A stretch of 64,000 bases of DNA from Halorubrum salinarum (lineage in GTDB: Archaea > Halobacteriota > Halobacteria > Halobacteriales > Haloferacaceae). The position numbers were made by a program, and so were the translations under genes. Shown here in pieces: positions 16,559-24,185 of the stretch. Each line of letters starts with the position of its first letter. Within the stretch, counting starts at the first letter, position 1. The stretch lies in assembly GCF_013267195.1 (NCBI RefSeq), contig NZ_CP053941.1, forward strand, positions 1,612,001 through 1,676,000. Reading direction: 5' to 3'. The notes under the pieces are model-generated. The model was given only the letters and a program-made list of their open reading frames with translations. It did not search any database and was not told where the DNA came from.

Positions 16559-17142
16559 GCGCGGTCGACTCGCGGCTCGCCGGCTACGACGCGGTCGTCT
16601 ACGACCTCGACGGCACGCTCGTCGAGCTCGCGGTCGACTGGGACGCGGTCGCGGAGTCGGTCCTCGACGTGTACGCCGAGCGCGCGCTGATCCCCCCGAC
16701 CGAGGAGCTGTGGGGGTTACTCGGTGCGGCCGACGACTACGGGATCCGGGCGGCCGTCGAGGAGGCGATCGCGCTCCACGAGCGCGCCGGCGCCCGCGAG
16801 TCGACCCGGCTCCCGCTCGGCGACCGGCTCGCGGCCGACGGCCCGGAGGGCGAGGTCGGCTCGCCGCCCAGCGCCGGCGTCTGCTCGCTCAACTGCGAGG
16901 AGGCGTGTCGGATCGCGGTCGAGACGCACGGCCTCGGCGACGCGATCGCCGGGGACGCCATCGTCGGCCGCGACACCGTCGGGAGCCACAAGCCGGACCC
17001 GGCGTCGCTGCTCGCGGCGATCGACCGGCTCGGCGCCGCCCCCGAGGACTCGCTGTTCGTCGGCGACTCGCGGCGGGACGCGGTCGCCGCCGAGCGGGGC
17101 GGCGTCGACTTCGCGTGGGCCGCGGACTTACTCGCCGAGTAG
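16555..17142 (+). CDS. HAD-superfamily hydrolase
   Basis: A 195-residue phosphatase-type HAD protein from a GTG start overlapping the acyl-CoA dehydrogenase stop (GTGA). Motif I is VYDLDGTLVEL (Asp17, Asp19), motif II Ser in VCSLNCEEACR, motif III Lys in GSHKPDP, and motif IV FVGDSRRDAVAAERGGVDF. The cap is small, as in phosphoglycolate-phosphatase relatives. Substrate unknown. The coupling to an acyl-CoA dehydrogenase may be incidental. Confidence 0.87.
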   Translation: MSAVDSRLAGYDAVVYDLDGTLVELAVDWDAVAESVLDVYAERALIPPTEELWGLLGAADDYGIRAAVEEAIALHERAGARESTRLPLGDRLAADGPEGEVGSPPSAGVCSLNCEEACRIAVETHGLGDAIAGDAIVGRDTVGSHKPDPASLLAAIDRLGAAPEDSLFVGDSRRDAVAAERGGVDFAWAADLLAE

Positions 17143-17187
17143 CGGCACGGATCGTCGCACCGCGAGGTCGGCGCGCGTCGCCCCGAC

Positions 17188-17538
17188 TCACCCCGTCTCG
17201 TCGTCCTCTCCGCGTTCTTCGGGATCTGCATCCTCACTGCCTTCGTCGGGCTCGCCGTCCTCACCGCCTTCCTCGCGCTCGGCGCCGTCGTCGGCTGCGC
17301 CGCCGTCGCCGGCGTCGTTCCGCCTCGCGTACACCGCGACGGCGACCGCGGTGACGAACCAGATGGGGGCGCCGACCCGGACCGCGAACGCGGCCCGCGC
17401 GCCCCACGACTCCAGCGCGACGGTCGTCGACAGCAGGGCCACGACGGGGGCGCCGACGAGGATGGTGACGACGAACGTCGTCTGCATCACCCACGCGTAG
17501 TCGACCCCCTCGTACTCGGCCCGCTCGACTGGTTGCAC
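17188..17538 (-). CDS. two-helix membrane protein with acidic tail, DUF5822-like
   Basis: About 116 residues from a GTG (VQPVERAEYEGVDYAW); a TTG 27 bases upstream is an alternative start. Two hydrophobic helices (MQTTFVVTILVGAPVVALLS and a second with GAPIWFVTAVAVAVY) are followed by a 45-residue Asp/Glu/Gly-rich tail that should face the high-salt cytoplasm or exterior. The pattern matches a haloarchaeal family I recall as DUF5822. Function unknown. It converges on the HAD gene and is divergent from panB. Confidence 0.75.
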   Translation of the reverse strand: MQPVERAEYEGVDYAWVMQTTFVVTILVGAPVVALLSTTVALESWGARAAFAVRVGAPIWFVTAVAVAVYARRNDAGDGGAADDGAEREEGGEDGEPDEGSEDADPEERGEDDETG

Positions 17539-17639
17539 GCCACGGGTTCGGCGGCGGAGCGGCAAATCGGTGGCGGTCGGCCGCGGCGCCGGCGCGTCCG
17601 GCGGCGACCGCGCGGTCGACTCGCCGTCCGGTTCCCGAC

Positions 17640-17649
17640 GATTTTAGGG
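17640..17649 (+). promoter_or_regulatory. promoter of panB
   Basis: GATTTTAGGG lies 24-33 bases upstream of the ATG at 17673, leaderless spacing. Confidence 0.5.
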
Positions 17650-17672
17650 TGGCGCGCGGTCGACTCCGAGGC

Positions 17673-18479
17673 ATGACCACGACGCGGGGACTCCGGGACG
17701 CCGAGGATCCGATCACGATGCTCACCGCCTACGACGCCCCGACGGCGGCGATCGTCGACGAGGCCGGGATCGACGTCGTCCTCGTCGGCGACAGCATGGG
17801 CAACGCCGCCCTGGGCTACGACTCCACGCTCCCCGTGACGTTCGACGAGGTCGCGAGCCGCACCGCGGCGGTGGCGCGCGCGACCGACGACGCCCTCGTC
17901 GTCGCCGACATGCCGTTCCTCTCCTTCGGCGTCGACGAGGCAGAGTCCGTGCGCAACGCCGGCCGCCTGCTGAAGGAGGCGAACGCGGACGCGGTGAAGA
18001 TCGAGAGCGGTCCCCACACCGTCGAAACGACGCGCCGGATGACTGAGGTCGGGATCCCGGTGATGGCGCACCTCGGCTTGACCCCCCAGCACGTGAACCG
18101 GCTCGGCGGGTACACCCGGCAGGGCACCGAGCAGGACGCCGCCGAGGAGATAATCGAGCTGGCGGGCGAGCACGCCGACGCGGGGGCGTTCGCGCTCGTG
18201 CTCGAACACGTCCCCGCGAACCTCGCCGGCGCGGTGACCGAGGCGCTCGACATCCCGACGATCGGCATCGGCGCGGGCGCCGACTGCGACGGGCAGGTGC
18301 TGGTGATCAACGACGCGGTCGGCCTCGGGGAGTGGTCGCCGCCGTTCGCGAAGCAGTTCGGCGACGTGCGCGGGGAGATGGTCGACGCCGTCGAGGCGTA
18401 CCGGGAGGCCGTGACGAGCGGCGAGTTCCCGGCCGAGGAACACTCGCACGTCGAGTCCGAGCTGGAAGACCTGTACTGA
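17673..18479 (+). CDS. panB: ketopantoate hydroxymethyltransferase
   Basis: Transfers a hydroxymethyl group from methylenetetrahydrofolate (or an archaeal pterin) to 2-oxoisovalerate in pantothenate/CoA synthesis. 268 residues; start MTTTRGLRDAEDPITMLTAY. Motifs: VGDSMGNAALGYDSTLPVT (Mg and ketoacid binding), VADMPFLSF, VKIESG, VMAHLGLTPQHVNRLGGY and IPTIGIGAGADCDGQVLV. All expected metal-binding Asp and Glu residues (GDS, ADMP, KIE) are present. Confidence 0.96.
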   Translation: MTTTRGLRDAEDPITMLTAYDAPTAAIVDEAGIDVVLVGDSMGNAALGYDSTLPVTFDEVASRTAAVARATDDALVVADMPFLSFGVDEAESVRNAGRLLKEANADAVKIESGPHTVETTRRMTEVGIPVMAHLGLTPQHVNRLGGYTRQGTEQDAAEEIIELAGEHADAGAFALVLEHVPANLAGAVTEALDIPTIGIGAGADCDGQVLVINDAVGLGEWSPPFAKQFGDVRGEMVDAVEAYREAVTSGEFPAEEHSHVESELEDLY

Positions 18480-18504
18480 GGGCCGCCTGCGTCGGCTCCC
18501 CGTC

Positions 18505-19383
18505 TCAGAGGGGCACGACGCCGAGGATCGCCGGCAGGTCGCTCGGATCCATCTGCGTGACCGTGACGTAGAGGACGGTGAAGATCACGGCGTTGTGGAG
18601 GCCGTGGAGCAGCGCCGGGACCACGAGGTTCTCCGTGTACTCGTACACCGCGCCGAACACGAGGCTCGGCACGAACAGGATGGCGACGGTCGTGAGCCGG
18701 GCGGAGAGGCCGCCGGTCAGCGCCATCACGTGGATGGTCGCGAAGATGGCGGCCGAGAGCAGGATCGACGGCGCCGCCGGCAGCGACTCGCGGAGCCGCC
18801 CCTGGACGACGCCGCGGTAGAGGATCTCCTCGCAGGGGCCGATGACGAGGAACGACGCGGCGACGAACAGCGGGATGATCGCCGGGTTCCCCATCGCCAG
18901 CTCCGCGCTCTGGTTCGCCGCGGTCTCCGTCCCGAGCAGCTGGACGATAGTCGAGACCACGAGGACCAAGATCAGGATCACGACCCAGCTGCCGAGGACG
19001 ATCCCGATCTCCTTGAGGCTCGGCACCCGGACGCCGAGGTACGAGACGATCCCGCGCCGGTCGAGGCCGCGCCACGCGAGGTACCCCACCGCGAGCCCGC
19101 CGAAGGCAACGTACTGGCCGAGTATCAGGGTGAGCACGACGCTCGCGACCAGCGAGAGCCCGCCGGCCGCGGCGTCGATCGCGAAGACCGCGACGCCGCT
19201 CGCGAGCGCGATCACGGGGCCGAGGACGCCGAGAAGCAGGGCGGTCGCGACCGCGACGGCCGGCGACCCGCCGGCGTTCCCCGGGCCGCCCGCGTCGTCG
19301 GCGACGGGGTCGGGGTCGACGTCGTCGAACTCGTCGTGAACCCCGCCGTCCGGGGACGCGTCGCGGCTGGAGGGATCTGTCAT
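18505..19383 (-). CDS. CPBP-family intramembrane metalloprotease
   Basis: A 292-residue membrane protein with a 40-residue acidic cytoplasmic N terminus and about seven or eight hydrophobic segments. The CAAX-protease/Abi signature is complete: GPCEEILYRGVVQGRL (Glu185, Glu186, Arg190), then His in FATIHVM (His218) and the last motif LLHGLHNAVIF (His263, Asn264). These residues form the glutamate/histidine active site of the family. Substrate unknown; such proteins process prenylated or peptide substrates or mediate immunity to peptides. Stands alone. Confidence 0.9.
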   Translation of the reverse strand: MTDPSSRDASPDGGVHDEFDDVDPDPVADDAGGPGNAGGSPAVAVATALLLGVLGPVIALASGVAVFAIDAAAGGLSLVASVVLTLILGQYVAFGGLAVGYLAWRGLDRRGIVSYLGVRVPSLKEIGIVLGSWVVILILVLVVSTIVQLLGTETAANQSAELAMGNPAIIPLFVAASFLVIGPCEEILYRGVVQGRLRESLPAAPSILLSAAIFATIHVMALTGGLSARLTTVAILFVPSLVFGAVYEYTENLVVPALLHGLHNAVIFTVLYVTVTQMDPSDLPAILGVVPL

Positions 19384-19468
19384 CGCCCGGGGTAGGCGGC
19401 GCTCGGCAAAATGGTTGTCCGTGTCGGAAGCGTCGCGGACGGTCGCCTTGCCGGCGTCCGCGCGCCGG

Positions 19469-20071
19469 TCACCGGCGGAGCAGCTCGTACCACAGCACCG
19501 CGGTGACGGCCCGCCCGTCGCGCAGCCCGTCGTCGACGACCGCGGCGAGGAGGTCGTCGTACGGCACCGTCTCGACCGATATAGACTCGTTGTGGTCTAA
19601 GTCGCGGTCGGCGGTCGGCTCGCAGCCGGTCGCCAGCACGTGGTGGTGAACCGCGTTCGCCATCCCGTTCGTCGGCTCGACGGTCGTCAGCCGCTCGAAC
19701 GAGTCGGCCTCGTACCCGGTCTCCTCGGCGAGCTCGCGGGCCGCGGCGCGCTCGATCGCGTCGTCGCTCGGGTCCGTCGCCTCGCTCGCCCCGCCGTTCG
19801 CGCCCCCGTCTCCGTCTTCGGGCTCCATCGTCCCCGCGGGGATCCCGCGGTTCACGCGCCCGACGGCCTGCCGCCACTCGTCGATGACGACGGCGTCGCC
19901 GTCGGGCGTCAGCGGCAGCACCACGACCGCCGGCGGCTCGTCGACGTAGTGGAACCCGTCGGCCTCGCCGTCCGGGAACCGCACCTCGTCGCGCCGCACG
20001 TCGAAGCCGGGGCAGGTGTAGTCGACGGCCGAGCCGAGCGTCTCCCACGCGAGGTCGTCGGGGTCGTCCAT
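19469..20071 (-). CDS. Nudix hydrolase, ADP-ribose pyrophosphatase-like
   Basis: A 200-residue Nudix protein. The catalytic helix RELAEETGYEAD (Arg112 to Asp123) and the upstream RGIPAGTMEPE are clear. An insertion of about 12 Gly/Asp/Ala residues (near GDGGANGGASEATDPSDD) separates the usual Nudix-box Gly from the helix, so the canonical 23-residue spacing is broken and Asp104 sits where Glu is usual. The catalytic REx2EE core is intact. Promoter GTATTTACG is at 20093-20101 on this strand. The likely substrate is ADP-ribose or another nucleoside diphosphate derivative. Confidence 0.88.
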   Translation of the reverse strand: MDDPDDLAWETLGSAVDYTCPGFDVRRDEVRFPDGEADGFHYVDEPPAVVVLPLTPDGDAVVIDEWRQAVGRVNRGIPAGTMEPEDGDGGANGGASEATDPSDDAIERAAARELAEETGYEADSFERLTTVEPTNGMANAVHHHVLATGCEPTADRDLDHNESISVETVPYDDLLAAVVDDGLRDGRAVTAVLWYELLRR

Positions 20072-20176
20072 GGTCGCGGTCGTCGCTCGGCGCGTAAATA
20101 CCCGGCCGTCGCGCGGTCCCGGACGCGCCCACTTGGGCTCCGTCGCGCGCCCCGGACGCGGCGTCGCCGCCGCCCG

Positions 20177-20611
20177 TCACGCGCCCCGGACGCGCACGAC
20201 TGCGAGGCGGCCCGCCGTCCCGGCGGCCCAGCCGAGGGTGCCCGCCGCGAGCGCGGCGGCCCCGATCACGGCGAGGCCGTCGACCGCGAGGAGGGCGGCG
20301 ATCCGCTCGCCGAGCGAGCGCCCGGAGAGCCCCAGCAGGTAGTGATCGACGCGGTGGCCGAGGAGCGCGGCGACGGCGGCCGCCCACGAGGCGACCAGTC
20401 CGTTCCGCCGGACCGCGAGCGCCGCGGCCGCGAGCAGGCCGACGACCGTCGCGTCCCCGGCGAGGAGGATCACTCCGCCGGCGACCTCGAAGACGCCGAT
20501 CGCGTAGGCGGCGAGGACGAGCGCGAAACACAGCGGCGGCGCGGCGAGCCGCGGGTCGGGTCGCGGGCGGTCGCGGTCGGGGCCGAGGAGGAGCGCGCGC
20601 GGGGAAGGCAT
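20177..20611 (-). CDS. four-helix membrane protein of unknown function
   Basis: A 144-residue protein with a short Arg/Pro-rich N terminus, then hydrophobic segments at about 24-48, 50-66, 70-85 and 105-130. LLGHRVDHYLLGLSGRSLGERI forms the only polar loop of note; its His and Asp may be functional. No family recognised. Its position beside DNA polymerase IV on the same strand (64 bases downstream of it) could allow read-through, but I see no functional link. Confidence 0.65.
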   Translation of the reverse strand: MPSPRALLLGPDRDRPRPDPRLAAPPLCFALVLAAYAIGVFEVAGGVILLAGDATVVGLLAAAALAVRRNGLVASWAAAVAALLGHRVDHYLLGLSGRSLGERIAALLAVDGLAVIGAAALAAGTLGWAAGTAGRLAVVRVRGA

Positions 20612-20675
20612 GCGCGACCGATCCGCCTCGCGGCCGAAAAACCTCGGGGGCGCCGGCGGCGGTCGTTCGGGGCGC

Positions 20676-22142
20676 TCAGCCCCAGTCGCCGAGCGACGCC
20701 TGCCCCTCGTCGGCGTCTCGGCGCTCGCGCTCGGCGGCCGGCTCCTCCCCGTCGCCCCGGTCCGGCGGGCCGTCGACCCAGTCGGTGAGCTTGCCGCCGT
20801 CGCCCGCCCCGCCGCGCTCGCCGCTGCGCTGTCGCTCGGAGTCGCCCCGGCGCTCGCGGCCGCTCCGTCGCTCGCGATCGCCGTCGTCCCCCGCCGCCTC
20901 GAACCCGCCGAGCGTCGCCTGGTCCGTCTCCGCGAAGTCGAGCTTGGAGACGCGGACGCCCAGCTTGCGGACCCGGGTCTCGTCGAACTCGCCGAGGAGG
21001 TCGAGCGCCACCTCCTCGACGAGGTCCGGGTCGTCGACCGGGCCGGGGAGGCTCCGGGCGCGGGTGTTCACGTCGAAGGGGGGCTCGACCGCCTTGATCC
21101 CGATGGTGCGGTAGAGGCAGCCGCGCTCGCGGGCGCGGCGGGCCACGTCCGCGGCGAGCGCCGTCACGGTCTCGCGCTTCGTCGCCTCGTCGGCGGTCGT
21201 CGGCAGCGCCGACTCGCGGGAGAGGCTCTTCGGGAGGCCGGTCGGCGTCACCTCGCGGTCGTCGTCGCCCGCGGCGCGCCGGGAGAGCTCCGGGCCGCGC
21301 TCGCCCAGCGCCTCGGCGAGGCGGTCGCGGTCGGCCGCCGCGAGGTCGCCCGCGGTCTCGATGCCGAGGTCCGCCAGCGTCTCCTCGGTCACGGGGCCGA
21401 CGCCGTGGACGTCGGCCGTCGGCAGCGGCGCGAGGAACTCGGCGACCGAGCCCGGCGGCACGACGACGAGGCCGTCGGGCTTGTCGGCGTCGCTGGCGAC
21501 CTTCGCGGCCGACATGTTCGGCGCGACGCCGACGCTCGCCGGCACGCCCGCCTCGCGCTCGATCCGGTCTTTCACGTGGCGGGCGTACCCCTCGGCGAGC
21601 GTCCGCGCCTCGCTCGGCCCCGCGGCGCCGCTCGGCGGCGGGTCGTCGGGGTCGTCGCCCGCGACCGCCCACGAGGTCCGGTCGGTGACGTCGAGGTACG
21701 CCTCGTCGATGCTCACCTCGCGGCGGGTGTCGGCGCAGTCGCGGAGCACCGCCTTCACCTCGCTCGCGACCTCCTCGTAGAAGTCGAGGTCGACGGGGAC
21801 GTACCGGCCGGTCTCGGCCGGGTCCGGCGCGTCCGGGTTGTCGGGGTCCGCGTCGGCGCGACGAGGGAGTAGCTCTAGCGCCTCCGAGATCGGCATGGCG
21901 CTGTCGACGCCGAACGCGCGGGCCTCGTAGCTCGCGGTCGCGACCGCGCCGATCGACTCGCCCGGCTCGTACCCCATTCCGACCACGACGGGCTCGCCCG
22001 CGAGTTCGGGGCGCCGCAGCCGCTCGCAGGAGGCGTAAAAGCAGTCCATGTCGACGTGACAGACGACGCGGTCCGCGCCGTCGTCCCCGTCGTCGCCGGC
22101 GCCCGGGAGCGTCTCCCCGGCGACGGGCGTCCCGCCGGTCAT
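20676..22142 (-). CDS. dinB: DNA polymerase IV (Y family)
   Basis: Translesion polymerase, 488 residues. Catalytic carboxylates: Asp31 in CHVDMDCFYASCE, and Asp146-Glu147 in SIDEAYLDVT. The steric gate region is CFYASCE and the finger motif SYEARAFGVDSAMPISEA. Helix-hairpin-helix and little-finger domains follow. Acidic insertions near residues 95-112 and 165-180, and an Arg/Glu/Gly-rich linker after 415, are haloarchaeal additions. It ends with GQASLGDWG, a candidate PCNA-binding box, and has a similar DQATLGGFEAAG about 60 residues earlier. Promoter ATTCTTAAGT on this strand at 22167-22176. Confidence 0.95.
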   Translation of the reverse strand: MTGGTPVAGETLPGAGDDGDDGADRVVCHVDMDCFYASCERLRRPELAGEPVVVGMGYEPGESIGAVATASYEARAFGVDSAMPISEALELLPRRADADPDNPDAPDPAETGRYVPVDLDFYEEVASEVKAVLRDCADTRREVSIDEAYLDVTDRTSWAVAGDDPDDPPPSGAAGPSEARTLAEGYARHVKDRIEREAGVPASVGVAPNMSAAKVASDADKPDGLVVVPPGSVAEFLAPLPTADVHGVGPVTEETLADLGIETAGDLAAADRDRLAEALGERGPELSRRAAGDDDREVTPTGLPKSLSRESALPTTADEATKRETVTALAADVARRARERGCLYRTIGIKAVEPPFDVNTRARSLPGPVDDPDLVEEVALDLLGEFDETRVRKLGVRVSKLDFAETDQATLGGFEAAGDDGDRERRSGRERRGDSERQRSGERGGAGDGGKLTDWVDGPPDRGDGEEPAAERERRDADEGQASLGDWG

Positions 22143-22252
22143 CGCGTTCGGCTCCGCGCTCCGCGGACTTAAGAATCAGCCACGCGCGCCGGAAGTGGAC
22201 GCCGCCTCCGCCTGAGCGCCCCCGGATCCAGATCCGATAGCCGGGGCGGTAG

Positions 22253-22262
22253 TCGTTTATTC
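22253..22262 (+). promoter_or_regulatory. promoter of the LOV kinase gene
   Basis: TCGTTTATTC lies 22-31 bases before the ATG at 22284. It is arranged back to back with the dinB promoter about 80 bases to the left. Confidence 0.5.
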
Positions 22263-22283
22263 GGTGCGTCCCTTCGTGGACGT

Positions 22284-24068
22284 ATGCCCGGAGCGATCGA
22301 CGTGCTACACGTCGACGACGACCCCTCGGTCCTCGACCTCACGGAGGCGTACTTCGAGCGCGAGCTCGACGCGGTCTCGGTGACGAGCGTGACCGACCCG
22401 GAGGACGCGTTAGACCGGCTCGACGAGGGCGCCTTCGACTGCGTCGTCAGCGACTACGACATGCCCGCGATGGACGGGCTGGAGTTCTTCGACGCGCTCC
22501 GCGAGCGCCACCAGAAGATCCCCTTCGTGCTGTACACCGGGAAGGGGAGCGAAGAGATCGCGAGCCAGGCGCTCAACGCCGGCGTCACCGGCTACTTCCA
22601 GAAGGGCGGCCCCGAGCAGCTCCGCCGGCTCGCGAACCGCGTCGACCAGGCGGTCGAGGAGCACCGGACGAAGGAGATCGCCGACCGCTACTCGACGGTC
22701 ATCGAGGCGCTCGGCTACCCGGTCTACGTCGTCGACGACACCGGCGTCTTCCGGTTCGTCAACGAGCCGTTCGCCGAGCTGACCGGCTACGACCGCGAGG
22801 AGATCATCGGCGAGACGCCCGGGTTCATCAAGGACGACGACGCGGTCCAGGAGGCGGAAGACCGGCTCGGAACGATCCTCTCGTCCGACGGGCCCGACGT
22901 CCAGCACTTCGGCGTCGACATCGTCCCCAAGGAGGGCGAGCCGATCCCCTGCCGGGACCACATGGCGGCGCTCCCGTACGAGGGCGAGTCGTTCGACGGC
23001 AGCGTCGGCATCCTCCGCGACGTGTCCGACGAGCGCGAGCGCCGCGAGGAGCTGGAGACGAAGACCCGCGCGCTCGACGAGGCGCCCGTCGGGATCACCA
23101 TCACGGACCCCGAACAGGAGGACAACCCGATGGTGTACGTCAACGACCGCTTCGTCGAGATGACGGGGTACGACCGCGAGGAGTCGATCGGGGTCAACTG
23201 CCGGTTCCTCCAGGGGCCGGACACCGAGGAGGCGTCGGTACAGGAGCTCCGCGAGGCGATCGACGCCGAGGAGTCGACGAGCGTCGAGCTGTTGAACTAC
23301 CGGAAGGACGGGACGGAGTTCTGGAACCGCGTGAGCATCGCCCCGATCAGCGACGCGGACGGCACCGTGACGCACTGGGTGGGCTTCCAGGAGGACATCA
23401 CGGAGTTCAAGGAGCGCGAGGCGGCGCTCGAACGGCAGAACGACCGGCTCGACTCCTTCGCGAGCATCGTCTCGCACGACCTGCGGAACCCCCTCAACGT
23501 CGCGCAGGGCCGCGTCCAACTAGCCCGCGAGATGTCGGACGACGCCGAGAACCTCGACGCCGCGCTCGACGCGCTCGAACGGATGGAGTCGATCGTCGAG
23601 CGCACGCTCACCCTCGCGCGGGAGGGCGAGACGGTCGGCGACCCGGAACACGTCGACCTCGCGGACGTCGTCGCCGACAGCTGGTCGACCGTCGACACCG
23701 CCGACGCGACGCTCTCCGTCGAGACGGAGCGCGAGGTGCTCGCCGACCCCGACCGGCTCCGGAACCTCTTCGAGAACCTGATGCGCAACGCGGTCGACCA
23801 CGTCGGCGGGGACGTCTCGATCCGCGTCGGCGACCTCTCCGACGGCTTCTACGTCGAGGACGACGGGCCGGGGATCGACTCCGCCGTCGCCGACTCCCTC
23901 TTCGAGCCCGGCGAGAGCGGCGCCTCCGGCAACACCGGGTTCGGGCTCGCGATCGTCCAGGAGATCGCCACCGCGCACGGCTGGACCGTCGACGCGACGA
24001 CCGGTGCGGACGGCGGCGCGCGGTTCGAGGTCCGCGGGGTCGACAAGCGGACGCCCGCGACGGCCTGA
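22284..24068 (+). CDS. hybrid sensor histidine kinase: REC-PAS-LOV-HisKA-HATPase
   Basis: A 594-residue soluble sensor kinase. Receiver domain at about 5-118, with acidic pocket HVDDDPS and phospho-acceptor Asp57 in SDYDMPAMDG. PAS domain about 133-250 (VYVVDDTGVFRFVNEPFAEL). Second sensory domain about 262-372 is LOV-like: GVNCRFLQG places a Cys at 306 where LOV proteins form the flavin-cysteinyl adduct, and LLNYRKDGTEFWN plus VGFQEDITE are the usual FMN-contact strands. HisKA has His398 in SHDLRNPLN; the ATPase has ENLMRNAVDH, DDGPGID and NTGFGLAIV. There are no transmembrane helices. Blue-light or redox sensing is the natural inference. The output partner is not in the window. Confidence 0.9.
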   Translation: MPGAIDVLHVDDDPSVLDLTEAYFERELDAVSVTSVTDPEDALDRLDEGAFDCVVSDYDMPAMDGLEFFDALRERHQKIPFVLYTGKGSEEIASQALNAGVTGYFQKGGPEQLRRLANRVDQAVEEHRTKEIADRYSTVIEALGYPVYVVDDTGVFRFVNEPFAELTGYDREEIIGETPGFIKDDDAVQEAEDRLGTILSSDGPDVQHFGVDIVPKEGEPIPCRDHMAALPYEGESFDGSVGILRDVSDERERREELETKTRALDEAPVGITITDPEQEDNPMVYVNDRFVEMTGYDREESIGVNCRFLQGPDTEEASVQELREAIDAEESTSVELLNYRKDGTEFWNRVSIAPISDADGTVTHWVGFQEDITEFKEREAALERQNDRLDSFASIVSHDLRNPLNVAQGRVQLAREMSDDAENLDAALDALERMESIVERTLTLAREGETVGDPEHVDLADVVADSWSTVDTADATLSVETEREVLADPDRLRNLFENLMRNAVDHVGGDVSIRVGDLSDGFYVEDDGPGIDSAVADSLFEPGESGASGNTGFGLAIVQEIATAHGWTVDATTGADGGARFEVRGVDKRTPATA

Positions 24069-24152
24069 GCGCCGCCCGGCCCTCTGCCCCGCCACTCCGC
24101 CCCGGGCGGCCGCCGACCCGCCCGAAAGCGGATCGACTCCCGCCGTTCACAA

Positions 24153-24163
24153 GCGCCTTTATG
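24153..24163 (+). promoter_or_regulatory. promoter of the MFS transporter gene
   Basis: GCGCCTTTATG lies 23-33 bases upstream of the ATG at 24186, leaderless spacing. Confidence 0.5.
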
Positions 24164-24185
24164 CTCCGTTCCGAACTCGGAGTGA

